Below are positions 43,429 through 51,691 of a stretch of DNA of 64,000 bases, piece after piece. A program made the position numbers and the translations under genes. Position 1 is the stretch's first letter. Every line of letters begins with the position of its first letter. The stretch lies in the NCBI GenBank assembly GCA_964471475.1, contig CAYYFQ010000004.1, positions 51,810 through 115,809 of the forward strand, read 5' to 3'. The notes under the pieces are model-generated. The model saw nothing but the letters and a program-made list of their open reading frames with translations. It searched no databases and was not told the origin of the DNA. The DNA is from JAJNBD01 sp964471475 (GTDB taxonomy: Bacteria; Pseudomonadota; Gammaproteobacteria; CAISUE01).

Positions 43429-44706
43429 ATGAGTGTTGTGGAAAATAGCCTGAAAGAAGTGACTTGGCAAGAAGTGCGCAAATCGGTGGCGGCCGTTAAT
43501 CCAGAGCTTGCAAGGATTGTCAATGCTGTGAATCCGACCAAAAAATATAAATTGATTCATGCCAGTTATCAATTTGGCGACTACATTATTAAGCATGGGG
43601 AATTATTTTTACCCATGCAAAAAAACTTGCTTGCCTTAAAGTCGGCCAATGCGAGCTTGCAAGATCAATTAGGTTATAGCGCTATACCACTATTTTTAAC
43701 GTTAAAAAACTGTAATGAAGTCTTTATTGATACAGGCAATCGTATTAGTCCTCTCAATCTTTTTTATCCCGGCAGTTTATTGGGGCTCTTCGAAACACTT
43801 GATTTTATGTTTGAGCGTAAAAGCTTAGCAAGGTGGAGCGTGACTGCAGGATCTCGCTCTATTTTTATGTTACCGAAAATTAATCGCTTAGATGGTTTAA
43901 AGCAATTGCGATTTGCTTATGGATTATCATCGAACACAAAAATTCAAAATCTAAGTGATCACTGGAATGTTTTTCAACAAATAGCTAAGCGCCCAAATTT
44001 TAGTCAACCATGGCAACAAGAAGTGTTATTTTTTACCAAAGAATGGTTTGTTCATCAAAAAGATCCTGCTTGGTTCCCTTTTTATCAATATTTATTTAAG
44101 CATGGTTTTAGTCAAGCAAAATTTAGTATCGATAAAATTCAGCAAGCGTTAGATTGGGAGTCTTTTGTGGATGTATCCACTTCGCGTGGATTAAAACCAA
44201 CACCTTATTTGGCAGCTCAAGTAAAACATATCATATTGATTGCTTCAGAAAAATGGCCTGGTTTTCGGCCTACAGCAGATAGTCAAGTGGCGCCTATTGA
44301 CGGGATACAAGAAGCTTTTTTAAATGTATATCAATTGAAGCAACATTTTCCAACAATCATGCATGCATGTCTTTTACGGTCAGAAAGCCAGCTGCCAGTT
44401 TATTATTCACTAGCCTTTCCAACCTTGTTAGAGGGGGCACCTCACAACGAGAATTCTGCTACGTTGATGTTAACATTACGCGACATTAAAATGTATTTAA
44501 CTATTTTGTCGGAGACATCTACGCAGAAAAATCCCATTGATTTTGCTTATTTTCATGTGGAGCCGGATAAATATCAAGAAATTTTATCAAGCAAATATAT
44601 TGCTGATAGTGATCTCTTTTTTCAACAATATGCGAATCAAGAATTTTGTTATACGAGCCCTTTTTGGCGAGGGTGTATTCGAATAAGTTACAAATCTTCT
44701 TTATAA
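43429..44706 (+). CDS. Uncharacterised protein (425 residues)
   Basis: I do not recognise the family. The protein looks globular and soluble, with evenly mixed composition and no signal peptide. It contains KYKLIHASYQFGDYIIKHGE near 40-60, PLNLFYPGSLLGLFETLDF near 110-130 and WSVTAGSRSIFMLPKINR near 145-162, and a C-terminal part with QLPVYYSLAFPTLLEGAP. The ordered, compact sequence suggests an enzyme or regulatory protein rather than a low-complexity effector. It overlaps the SAH-hydrolase-like gene tail to tail by six bases. Confidence 0.8.
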   Translation: MSVVENSLKEVTWQEVRKSVAAVNPELARIVNAVNPTKKYKLIHASYQFGDYIIKHGELFLPMQKNLLALKSANASLQDQLGYSAIPLFLTLKNCNEVFIDTGNRISPLNLFYPGSLLGLFETLDFMFERKSLARWSVTAGSRSIFMLPKINRLDGLKQLRFAYGLSSNTKIQNLSDHWNVFQQIAKRPNFSQPWQQEVLFFTKEWFVHQKDPAWFPFYQYLFKHGFSQAKFSIDKIQQALDWESFVDVSTSRGLKPTPYLAAQVKHIILIASEKWPGFRPTADSQVAPIDGIQEAFLNVYQLKQHFPTIMHACLLRSESQLPVYYSLAFPTLLEGAPHNENSATLMLTLRDIKMYLTILSETSTQKNPIDFAYFHVEPDKYQEILSSKYIADSDLFFQQYANQEFCYTSPFWRGCIRISYKSSL

Positions 44707-46113
44707 TCGTGCTCGTAGTGATGATGCCAAAAGAAAAGTTTCTTCTAGTTGAGGCAGGCAGCAATAGTCGCCGCTAGAATGTTGTGCAATCCAGGTGGGA
44801 TCGTCAAATTTATCTAATAATCCCTCGATGTCCTTGTTACTACGAGGAGTTTGTTTCCACACATCAATCACATGTTGTTGTATATGAGGGCTTAACATAA
44901 TTTTTGTAGGTGCCATAGGCATAGACAAAGGATTTTTTCCTAAATCTGCTAAGAGTTTCGCTTGAATCACCCCTCCAAATAAAGCGCCCTGTGTGACTGC
45001 GATATCTTCGGCAGGTACATTCCAGGTTTGATCAAAGCGTGTAGTCATTAAAAAATTAATTGGTGTCCCACCAGCAATAACGTGTATTTTTCCGCCCGCT
45101 TTCGTACGAAAATGAATATCACCTAAAGGCTCCAACTCTATCCCGGTAAATTCTAAGTTGTGCATCATTAATTGCAATAGCTCACGAAATTCTTTATCTT
45201 CAGATGAAACGCTAAGTAAAGTCACTTCGTGGACGATGACATTGAGTAACGTTTCGCTTAGCTTTTCTGTCACATCTTTCCCGGTGCAACCAAAAACATA
45301 ATCTACTTTATTTATTAAGCTGATAATGCTCTTTTCTTTATACAGATACTGAGAAGGTTCGATACTTGTCAACACACCATCATTATTATCATAAATAAAA
45401 ACATAAAAACCTTTTGCCAAAAGATGATGGGTAATTGCTTTTCCGATAGCGCCAAAACCAATCACGCCGAACACAGTATCAGGTTTGAAATCAGTAGTAT
45501 CAAGTAATTTAGTAATAGTATTTATCACGGCTGTTGCAATTAAAGGAGGTTCAACATGCTTTTTTAAAGCAGATGAAGCCACTTGGACAATAGATACTGG
45601 TGCTAATTTTAAAGCAGCGCTATAGAGACCCGCTTGCGTTTGTTCAACACCAGCTACTTTATAGCGAAGCGCTACGCTTCGTGGCATTAGCTCTAATGCC
45701 CGGCCGCCATCATCTAAAATAAGAATAGTATTGATGTCGCTATCCGCAATATCAGTGAACATACGTTCCCAAGCGTATGTAATATCTTGACGTATCGCTC
45801 CATAAAAATTGCCGGGCTTGGTGGGCCGCGTATTTTTAGTAAGATAAACCCCTAGTTCTTGCATCGCAGATTCTACACGTGCAGAGGAAGAATAATATTT
45901 TCCGGTGGAGTAAATACGAGCGATTCCAATTTGTAGTAAGCTGCGATAAAGACTGGCTGTTGTTTCTAAGTGGTGTTGAACAGCAAAAATGACTGTTTTG
46001 CTGAAATCAACAGGCAAATGCTGTACGTGCTCTACCATTTTATCTAAAACTTCTAATGTTGGAATTTGCCAATCTTGTTTTGAATTTAAATCAGCAGATG
46101 CGAAAAAAAGCAT
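44701..46113 (-). CDS. S-adenosylhomocysteinase-like NAD-binding protein
   Basis: This 470-residue protein resembles S-adenosylhomocysteine hydrolase in its NAD-binding half: ILILDDGGRALELM near 150, GVEQTQAGLYSAAL near 175, then the Rossmann motif GVIGFGAIGKAITHHLL near 223-239 and YVFGCTGKDV. The typical SAHH C-terminal tail (KPDHYRY-type) is missing, and the N-terminal substrate-binding signatures are not obvious. A true hydrolase is therefore doubtful; a divergent dehydrogenase or regulatory paralogue is as likely. Its partner is unknown. Confidence 0.7.
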   Translation of the reverse strand: MLFFASADLNSKQDWQIPTLEVLDKMVEHVQHLPVDFSKTVIFAVQHHLETTASLYRSLLQIGIARIYSTGKYYSSSARVESAMQELGVYLTKNTRPTKPGNFYGAIRQDITYAWERMFTDIADSDINTILILDDGGRALELMPRSVALRYKVAGVEQTQAGLYSAALKLAPVSIVQVASSALKKHVEPPLIATAVINTITKLLDTTDFKPDTVFGVIGFGAIGKAITHHLLAKGFYVFIYDNNDGVLTSIEPSQYLYKEKSIISLINKVDYVFGCTGKDVTEKLSETLLNVIVHEVTLLSVSSEDKEFRELLQLMMHNLEFTGIELEPLGDIHFRTKAGGKIHVIAGGTPINFLMTTRFDQTWNVPAEDIAVTQGALFGGVIQAKLLADLGKNPLSMPMAPTKIMLSPHIQQHVIDVWKQTPRSNKDIEGLLDKFDDPTWIAQHSSGDYCCLPQLEETFLLASSLRARL

Positions 46114-46286
46114 AGATCCAAAGTCTCAATAAGTGTCTATTTATTAGAATAATTAACCAATGAGACTATTATACTCCAATACTCTTTAAACTTTTGATCT
46201 AACTTTTTGAGGGCAAAAATAGACCCTAACTTTTATCCACTATTTGCCCTCTACCTTTGTTTTGTATTTATCGGTTTAATAAGAGC

Positions 46287-46450
46287 TAGGGCGTGTCCCT
46301 AAGGTATTGTTTGAAGCGAAAAATAAGATAATCGAGGCAGTTTTAATAATCGTTCCAGGCGAATATTGAACATATTTAACGAGGAGGATCGTTAAAATTG
46401 ACCGATTTCGCTTCTTTTGCAATCAAAAGATACTTTAGGGACACGCCCTA
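46287..46450. mobile_element. 164-bp palindromic MITE-like element (TAGGGCGTGTCCC ends)
   Basis: The ends TAGGGCGTGTCCCTAAGGTA and the complement of TAGGGCGTGTCCCTAAAGTA differ at one position, and inner GAAGCGAAA repeats are inverted (46312 and 46405 regions). Ends of the form TA...TA would fit a TA target duplication as made by IS630/Tc1-type transposases. There is no gene inside. Related ends occur at 4807, 26604 and 29542. Confidence 0.75.
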
Positions 46451-46614
46451 AGTAAAGATGCAGTTTAAGCATTTCCTTACAAAACTAATAAAAATCCACA
46501 AAACAAAAAATGTTACTACTGCATCTTGTATATTTATCTATTTTGAAAAGCATACAGGTTTGTCACGGATATATTGAATGCTAGGGGGGTATTCAGTGTC
46601 AAGTCTTTATTCAG

Positions 46615-46857
46615 CTGATGTATCCCTAAGTTTTTTTAAGTTTGTCATGCCTGCGTAGGCAGGCATCCAGGCAAGTAAGCATCGTGGGAAGTAAAAGTGA
46701 AGCGTACCTATATTTGATAAGCTAAGATTTTCGTCGCTTACATTACCTAAAAGCATGCTTAACTGGATGCCTGCCTACGCAGGCATGACAACCGCTTAAG
46801 TTGACGCAGCAGTCTTCGCTAATATCACAATCGTTAGAAATTTTAGGGATACATCAG
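46615..46857. mobile_element. Nested palindromic elements (outer 243 bp, inner 150 bp)
   Basis: The outer ends CTGATGTATCCCTAA (46615-46629) and its exact complement (46843-46857) enclose an inner element at 46642-46791. The inner element has perfect 29-base inverted ends that begin TTGTCATGCCTGCGTAGGCA; each end is itself a hairpin (ATGCCTGC/GCAGGCAT). This hairpin sequence is common in REP-like repeats of several proteobacteria. The inner unit appears inserted into the outer. Confidence 0.8.
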
Positions 46858-46977
46858 TTTATTCAGGCTGTGTAGCACTACCCACTACTTAGAAGAGCAA
46901 CTTAATGTAGCATACATTCTTACTGCGGGTGTTGCTGCATTGATAGATGGTTTAAGAGAGCCTCGATCCTTCCCTTC

Positions 46978-47262
46978 CTATGAAGAATCCATATGACCTT
47001 CCAGTCTCGTTTGTGTCCGAGATAATTGGGTAATAATGCTCGTTCTAAGCCCTCCTCCTGAGATTGGTACGCCTTCTTCTTCCTCTATTGAATCTTCAAT
47101 AATATTTTCAGTCAAACATTCTGTGTTTTCTCCACTATATTGGATGGGAAGTGTAATTCTGGAAGGGATATTTCCTGAGGGAAGGTGTGTTGAAGTTGAT
47201 TGTTGTGTTCGATCATATGTAATGCGCATTCCACCATTGGTTACTTGATATTCACGCCCCAT
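46978..47262 (-). CDS. Small uncharacterised protein (94 residues)
   Basis: The start MGREYQVTNGGMRITYD is preceded by AAGGAG at seven bases, one of the better binding sites in this area, which supports expression. The protein is polar and probably disordered, rich in threonine, serine and glutamate (IIEDSIEEEEGVPISGGG). No domain is recognised. It lies isolated among palindromic elements. Confidence 0.55.
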   Translation of the reverse strand: MGREYQVTNGGMRITYDRTQQSTSTHLPSGNIPSRITLPIQYSGENTECLTENIIEDSIEEEEGVPISGGGLRTSIITQLSRTQTRLEGHMDSS

Positions 47263-47510
47263 AGAAGTGCTCCTTTGAATAAAAATGACTATCATTATTT
47301 ACGTCATTTAAGACAATGTTGTTTTAATTTTTTTAATATTTTATCATGATTTATATTTGGTTATAAAAAAGAATAAATTAATTAAAATCTAGGTTTCACA
47401 CGCAACCCACGGTGCTTTTAATAAAATAAAAATGATCAAATAGAAATTGCCGCTAAAATCTAATAATCTTTCTCATAGCTACTAAACGCTGTCGTATATC
47501 TCGCTACTGG

Positions 47511-47797
47511 TATAGCCTTTAAGATTTAGCTTCATACGGTGTTGCAAGTTCATTCGCCTTCGGTCATGTACGTCTATATCCATCGTACTTGAAGATGCTG
47601 GGTTATAACAACGTATTTTCTGCAAGATAAAATCTTTCTTGAACCCGGAATAGCCAGCCCTATTCTAAGCGAAAGAAAGTTTTAGCTTGCAGAAAAGACA
47701 ACGTTAGAATCCAGTATCTTCAAGTACGATGGGTATATGTACACTCCCTCGACTCATTCACTTGCGCCTTGTCTGAAACTAAATCTTAAAGGCTATA
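47511..47797. mobile_element. Palindromic element with a second element inserted in it
   Basis: The outer ends are perfect 19-base inverted repeats (TATAGCCTTTAAGATTTAG, 47511-47529 and 47779-47797). The body matches 20033-20134 with about three differences, except for an extra 159 bases (47577-47735) that split it between GTCTA and TATGT. The insertion has its own 25-base imperfect ends (starting TATCCATCGTACTTGAAGAT and TACCCATCGTACTTGAAGAT) and is flanked by TA on both sides. The uninterrupted copy at 20 kb shows the empty site with a single TA. Confidence 0.85.
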
Positions 47798-47893
47798 ACT
47801 CATTACTCCTCGCTAAATGCGGATAAACAAAAAAGAATTGCCATCCACATAAATAAGATAATTATTATCCACCGAGCCGCTTAAAATTTTATC

Positions 47894-48811
47894 CTATGAA
47901 TTTTTTTGCTGAAGCAAATGTAAACGTTGATGCAGTGATGCCATATGGGGTGCGGCAATATTTTTTACTTTTGCTGCTTTCAAAGGATTTTCGTAAAAAT
48001 AAGTTAACTCAAGCGGTCGATGATGAAGAAAATCCACCAGCATGCTTGTTTGATAATGCCCTAAGGTACGGGTAAAATCCAGCATGTTTTGATAAAATTC
48101 AGATGATATTTCTCGGTTATAGGCTTTCGCAATTTGCATAATTTCTTTGGCGATGGCACCAATCTCATCGTAATGCTTTTCCAATAATGTTAAAGAGTCC
48201 ATTTGATAAACCACGGATAAACCGTTAAAAGGAATATTCCACAAAAGTTTTTGCCATCGCAACACTAGATAATCGTCATACACTGTTACAGGAATATTTG
48301 CAGCGACTAAAGCATTAGCGAAATTTTTTAAAGCATCTGGATTTTTTTCAGAAATAGCATAAGGCGCTATTTTCGTCATTTTAAAATGATTGCAAGAAAT
48401 TACATTTGGAGCAATTTTAGCTGCGCCTACATTGGTTGTCGCACATATAATAGAAGCATTAGGGAAATTTTTTTCAATGGCTTCTTCATTGCCTAATCCA
48501 TTTTGCAGCATAATAATTACACTGTCTTTTTTTATAATGGGAAGCAAAATTTTCTTCAGTAAATGATTTTCGGTTGTTTTGAGGCAAACCAGAATGATAT
48601 CGCATCGTGGCATATCTTTCACATTGGCATAAGCATTGACTTTTGTCATGGTTATTTTATTTTTCCAATGCAGTTCTAATCCTTTTTCTTTAACCATTTT
48701 ATAAGACGAATGACAAAGAAAATGCACATCGTATCCCGCTTGTTGTAACTGCAAGCCGTAGAAAGCACCCACAGCGCCTGTGCCAATGATAGCGTATTTC
48801 AGTTTGCTCAT
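47894..48811 (-). CDS. panE: 2-dehydropantoate 2-reductase (ketopantoate reductase)
   Basis: This 305-residue enzyme reduces ketopantoate to pantoate in coenzyme A synthesis. It carries the NADPH-binding IIGTGAVGAFYGLQLQ at the N-terminus, ILVCLKTTEN, VIIMLQNGLGNEE and the catalytic-lysine region LRWQKLLWNIPFNGLSV. The tail SMLVDFLHHRPLEL is typical. No other pan genes are adjacent. It is divergent from the chimeric gene, with only 21 bases between them. Confidence 0.88.
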   Translation of the reverse strand: MSKLKYAIIGTGAVGAFYGLQLQQAGYDVHFLCHSSYKMVKEKGLELHWKNKITMTKVNAYANVKDMPRCDIILVCLKTTENHLLKKILLPIIKKDSVIIMLQNGLGNEEAIEKNFPNASIICATTNVGAAKIAPNVISCNHFKMTKIAPYAISEKNPDALKNFANALVAANIPVTVYDDYLVLRWQKLLWNIPFNGLSVVYQMDSLTLLEKHYDEIGAIAKEIMQIAKAYNREISSEFYQNMLDFTRTLGHYQTSMLVDFLHHRPLELTYFYENPLKAAKVKNIAAPHMASLHQRLHLLQQKNS

Positions 48812-48832
48812 AAAAAATTTCGCTAATGCTTT

Positions 48833-49933
48833 GTGTTAAGTATAATTCAAATACCTATTTTTCGACAGTTTGTTTCCTTTATAGTGAATGTTACTCCTGA
48901 TTCATTTTCCGATGGCGGGAGCTTCTTTTCTCCAGAAACGGCCATTGCCCGAGCATTACAACTTTACGAAGCGGGTGCAAGTGTTATTGAGTTAGGTGCA
49001 CAATCTACGCGGCCAATGGCAACTGTAATCTCAGCCGATGAAGAATACAAACGCTTAAGGCTTGTATTGGAAGGATTGTTAGCACACATGCCTGATAAAA
49101 AAATAAAACTTGGCATTTACAGTTTTTATCCACAAAACATACTAAAAATTTTTGAAAAATATCCCATTGCATGGGTGAATGATGTCAAAAGTATTACCGA
49201 TGAGAATGTTTTATCACAGCTCGCAAGCTCGCAATGCCAATGGGTTGCGATACACTCGCTGTCTATCCCTCCTCAAAAAAAACATCTCATCCCTCTTCAA
49301 CCACCTCCAATAGAAACAATAAAAATTTGGGCTAAAAAAACAATATTACGCTTAATACAATGCGGCTTTTCAAAAGAGCTTGATTTATGCAATAAATATT
49401 CTGAAGATATTCTTCCGGCAACAATGTATGAAAAAGTATTGTGTCTTTACCAATTAGAAGAGATGAAAGCGGCCAAGAAGCAGCTTCGTATTGTTTCCGT
49501 TCTAGCAAGTGATAGCGATGAAACTCATGGCAAAAAATTGTACTTTGCCTCCAAAGTTGTGGGTGATTACGCTGATATTTTTGTTATCGATGGTACAGAT
49601 CTGTCTTTGGCTACACAATCTCAGCTTCTAGAATCCATTCAAAATATTGGAACTGATGGGGAGATACATCTTGCTCCAGAAGTAGAAGGAGACTTTGTTC
49701 GCATAAGACAAATACCCAAAAGTGGAATAGACGAGAGATCAGCAAAGCTCATGCGCGATCTTAGCAATGTACCGCATCCTGCGTTACAGCAGCAACGTGA
49801 TCATACTTCAGCACTAGCCATTGCTGGAGGAAGTGGGTTGCTTGCTTCAGGTGTAGTTAATGCAACTCTGCCTTCATCATTAGAGGTTTTATCGCACCCC
49901 CAGGAGATACCTCCGGAGGGTCTGACTATGTAA
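48833..49933 (+). pseudogene. Chimeric ORF: DHPS fragment + TPR fragment + unknown, frameshifted 5' part of NB-ARC gene
   Basis: Residues about 10-180 are the first half of a dihydropteroate synthase (VNVTPDSFSDGGSFFSPE, VIELGAQSTRPMATVISADE, WVNDVKSI), stopping just before the expected DPGIGFG region. Residues 183-221 (LDLCNKYSEDILPATMYEKV and onward) come from a TPR protein; the DNA 49378-49493 matches 61267-61382 with about 13 differences in 116 bases. The remainder (SVLASDSDETHGKKL, then VEGDFVRIRQIPK) is unrecognised. The frame ends shortly after a run of five C (49897-49901); one more C would join it in frame to the NB-ARC ORF. The start is GTG. Confidence 0.7.
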
Positions 49934-49977
49934 TACCTCAAGCACCGCAAATTTTAAATGCGCTAGCTCCAGTTGTT

Positions 49978-51585
49978 ATGGGGGGTTATGCACAGGTATT
50001 TTATGTTGCTGCATCAACAACATCAAGAGATAAGTTGCCTGACAAAATTTTAGGAGACATTCCAAATTACAATCAGCGTTATATTGAACGGCCTGCTATC
50101 GATGAAAGTCTTCACAAGTATTTTCTTAAATCAGGTCCAATTATTGCCGTTAATATAGCTGGTTTGTCTGGCATGGGTAAAACAGAATATTGTGTTCATT
50201 ATGCTTACCATGCTAATCAATATGATTGTGTTATATTTCTTCCAGGTGAAACTTCATGCTTTCAGGCAAGCTTTAATAAAATCATTAATCCATCATCTAC
50301 ATTACTTACATTAGATTCAGAAGAATGTAATAAATATTACACCTCACTTGAGGAAGCAGGCCACAAAAAGGTATTAATCGTTATTGATAATGTTGAGAGC
50401 TTCGGCGATATAAAAATGTTTCTACCATTGAATTTCGCTGGACGCTCTTGTCAATTTCACTTAATTATCACTTCTCAAAAAGCGTATAGTGAGATGAATG
50501 TCATACCAATAGGTGGGTTCACCCCTCATGAGATTCGGCAGATTGCCAATCGTATGGAAGAAAAAGCATCCTATAATGATGTAACAAGGCTTTGTGAGAT
50601 TTTACATAACTATCCCTTAGCCATTATAACAGCCATTAATACAGTTGAAGGTACAACATTATCTATTGATGAGTTTTTAGAAGCATTTCAAACGTATGAG
50701 CATGTATTTTATAATGGAGAAATATTAGCGGATCTTTGCCCCACTTATCCTTGTCCTCATTATCCTACTTATATAAAATCAACTTTGAATTTGCTAGATC
50801 GAACTTTTGGTGTTTTGTTTAATTACATCAAAACACAGCTTCCTGAGGCATTTGACTTACTTGGATATCTCTGCGTATTAAATAATGCACCGATACCCAA
50901 AGATTTTCTTTTTAAGCTCATGCCCGGTGCTAATGTACAAGAGGCACTTGATTTATTATTAAATTGCGCTTTAATAGATTATCAACGCAAAGTCGGTATG
51001 TTGACTATTCACCAGTTGGCAAGCCTGTGCTACAAACAATTACATCTGCCGTTATATCTTAATAAATCTTACGAAGTGCAACTCGCTATTAATCAAGAAC
51101 TAATAGCGGTAGTTGATACAAACACATCTTGTGATCTTACTCGCGATTGTTTAAAAATCAGTCCTTTGATTGATCATGCTCTATTGGTTCGCTCAAAAGT
51201 AGTACGAAGTGTTGATACTGCCCAAGAAGCCAACATGCTATGCAATACTTTTTATTTAGTCGCTTTATATCATATTTTTAACCATAATCCAGAGGGAGTT
51301 GCATTAGCTATATTGCATTTTGATGGAGCGCTGGAATCAGGAGAAGATTTTTGTTACTTTGGACAGCTTTTTAATAGGCTCGATTATCCAACAGCGCGGT
51401 TTACTCTAAAAAGCAAACTGGAGCGTATGAAAAATGATAAGGGTTATGATAATGCTATGGCAATCGTATCCGGGCGTCGCAATGGAAAATATTATTTTGC
51501 TGAAGAAATGAGCTTGTTATGTACTGTAGATACAGCACTTTCAAATGAAGTTGTACCTATGGTTGATTCATCTTATCGACTATAG
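49978..51585 (+). CDS. NB-ARC-type (STAND) NTPase protein, probably the 3' part of a frameshifted gene
   Basis: This 535-residue frame has the P-loop GLSGMGKTEYCVHYAYH near residue 65, Walker B KVLIVIDNVESF near 140, a sensor region HLIITSQKAY and the GLPLA-equivalent NYPLAIITAIN near 215, followed by a winged-helix-like region with QLPEAFDLLGYLCVLNNAPIP. STAND NTPases act as ligand-triggered switches; bacterial ones serve in phage defence, signalling or as effectors. The frame is open upstream to about 49865 (APPGDTSGGSDY), beyond the first ATG, which fits loss of one base in the C-run. No TPR or WD sensor follows at the C-terminus. Confidence 0.8.
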   Translation: MGGYAQVFYVAASTTSRDKLPDKILGDIPNYNQRYIERPAIDESLHKYFLKSGPIIAVNIAGLSGMGKTEYCVHYAYHANQYDCVIFLPGETSCFQASFNKIINPSSTLLTLDSEECNKYYTSLEEAGHKKVLIVIDNVESFGDIKMFLPLNFAGRSCQFHLIITSQKAYSEMNVIPIGGFTPHEIRQIANRMEEKASYNDVTRLCEILHNYPLAIITAINTVEGTTLSIDEFLEAFQTYEHVFYNGEILADLCPTYPCPHYPTYIKSTLNLLDRTFGVLFNYIKTQLPEAFDLLGYLCVLNNAPIPKDFLFKLMPGANVQEALDLLLNCALIDYQRKVGMLTIHQLASLCYKQLHLPLYLNKSYEVQLAINQELIAVVDTNTSCDLTRDCLKISPLIDHALLVRSKVVRSVDTAQEANMLCNTFYLVALYHIFNHNPEGVALAILHFDGALESGEDFCYFGQLFNRLDYPTARFTLKSKLERMKNDKGYDNAMAIVSGRRNGKYYFAEEMSLLCTVDTALSNEVVPMVDSSYRL

Positions 51586-51691
51586 CTTTTTATCAATGAG
51601 CGCACTAATTCTTAGGGTTGCAATCCCTATAGAGAATCCTATGCAATAGATGAATCCTGGGCCACCTAAGTTTGTTTGAATGGATAATGCT

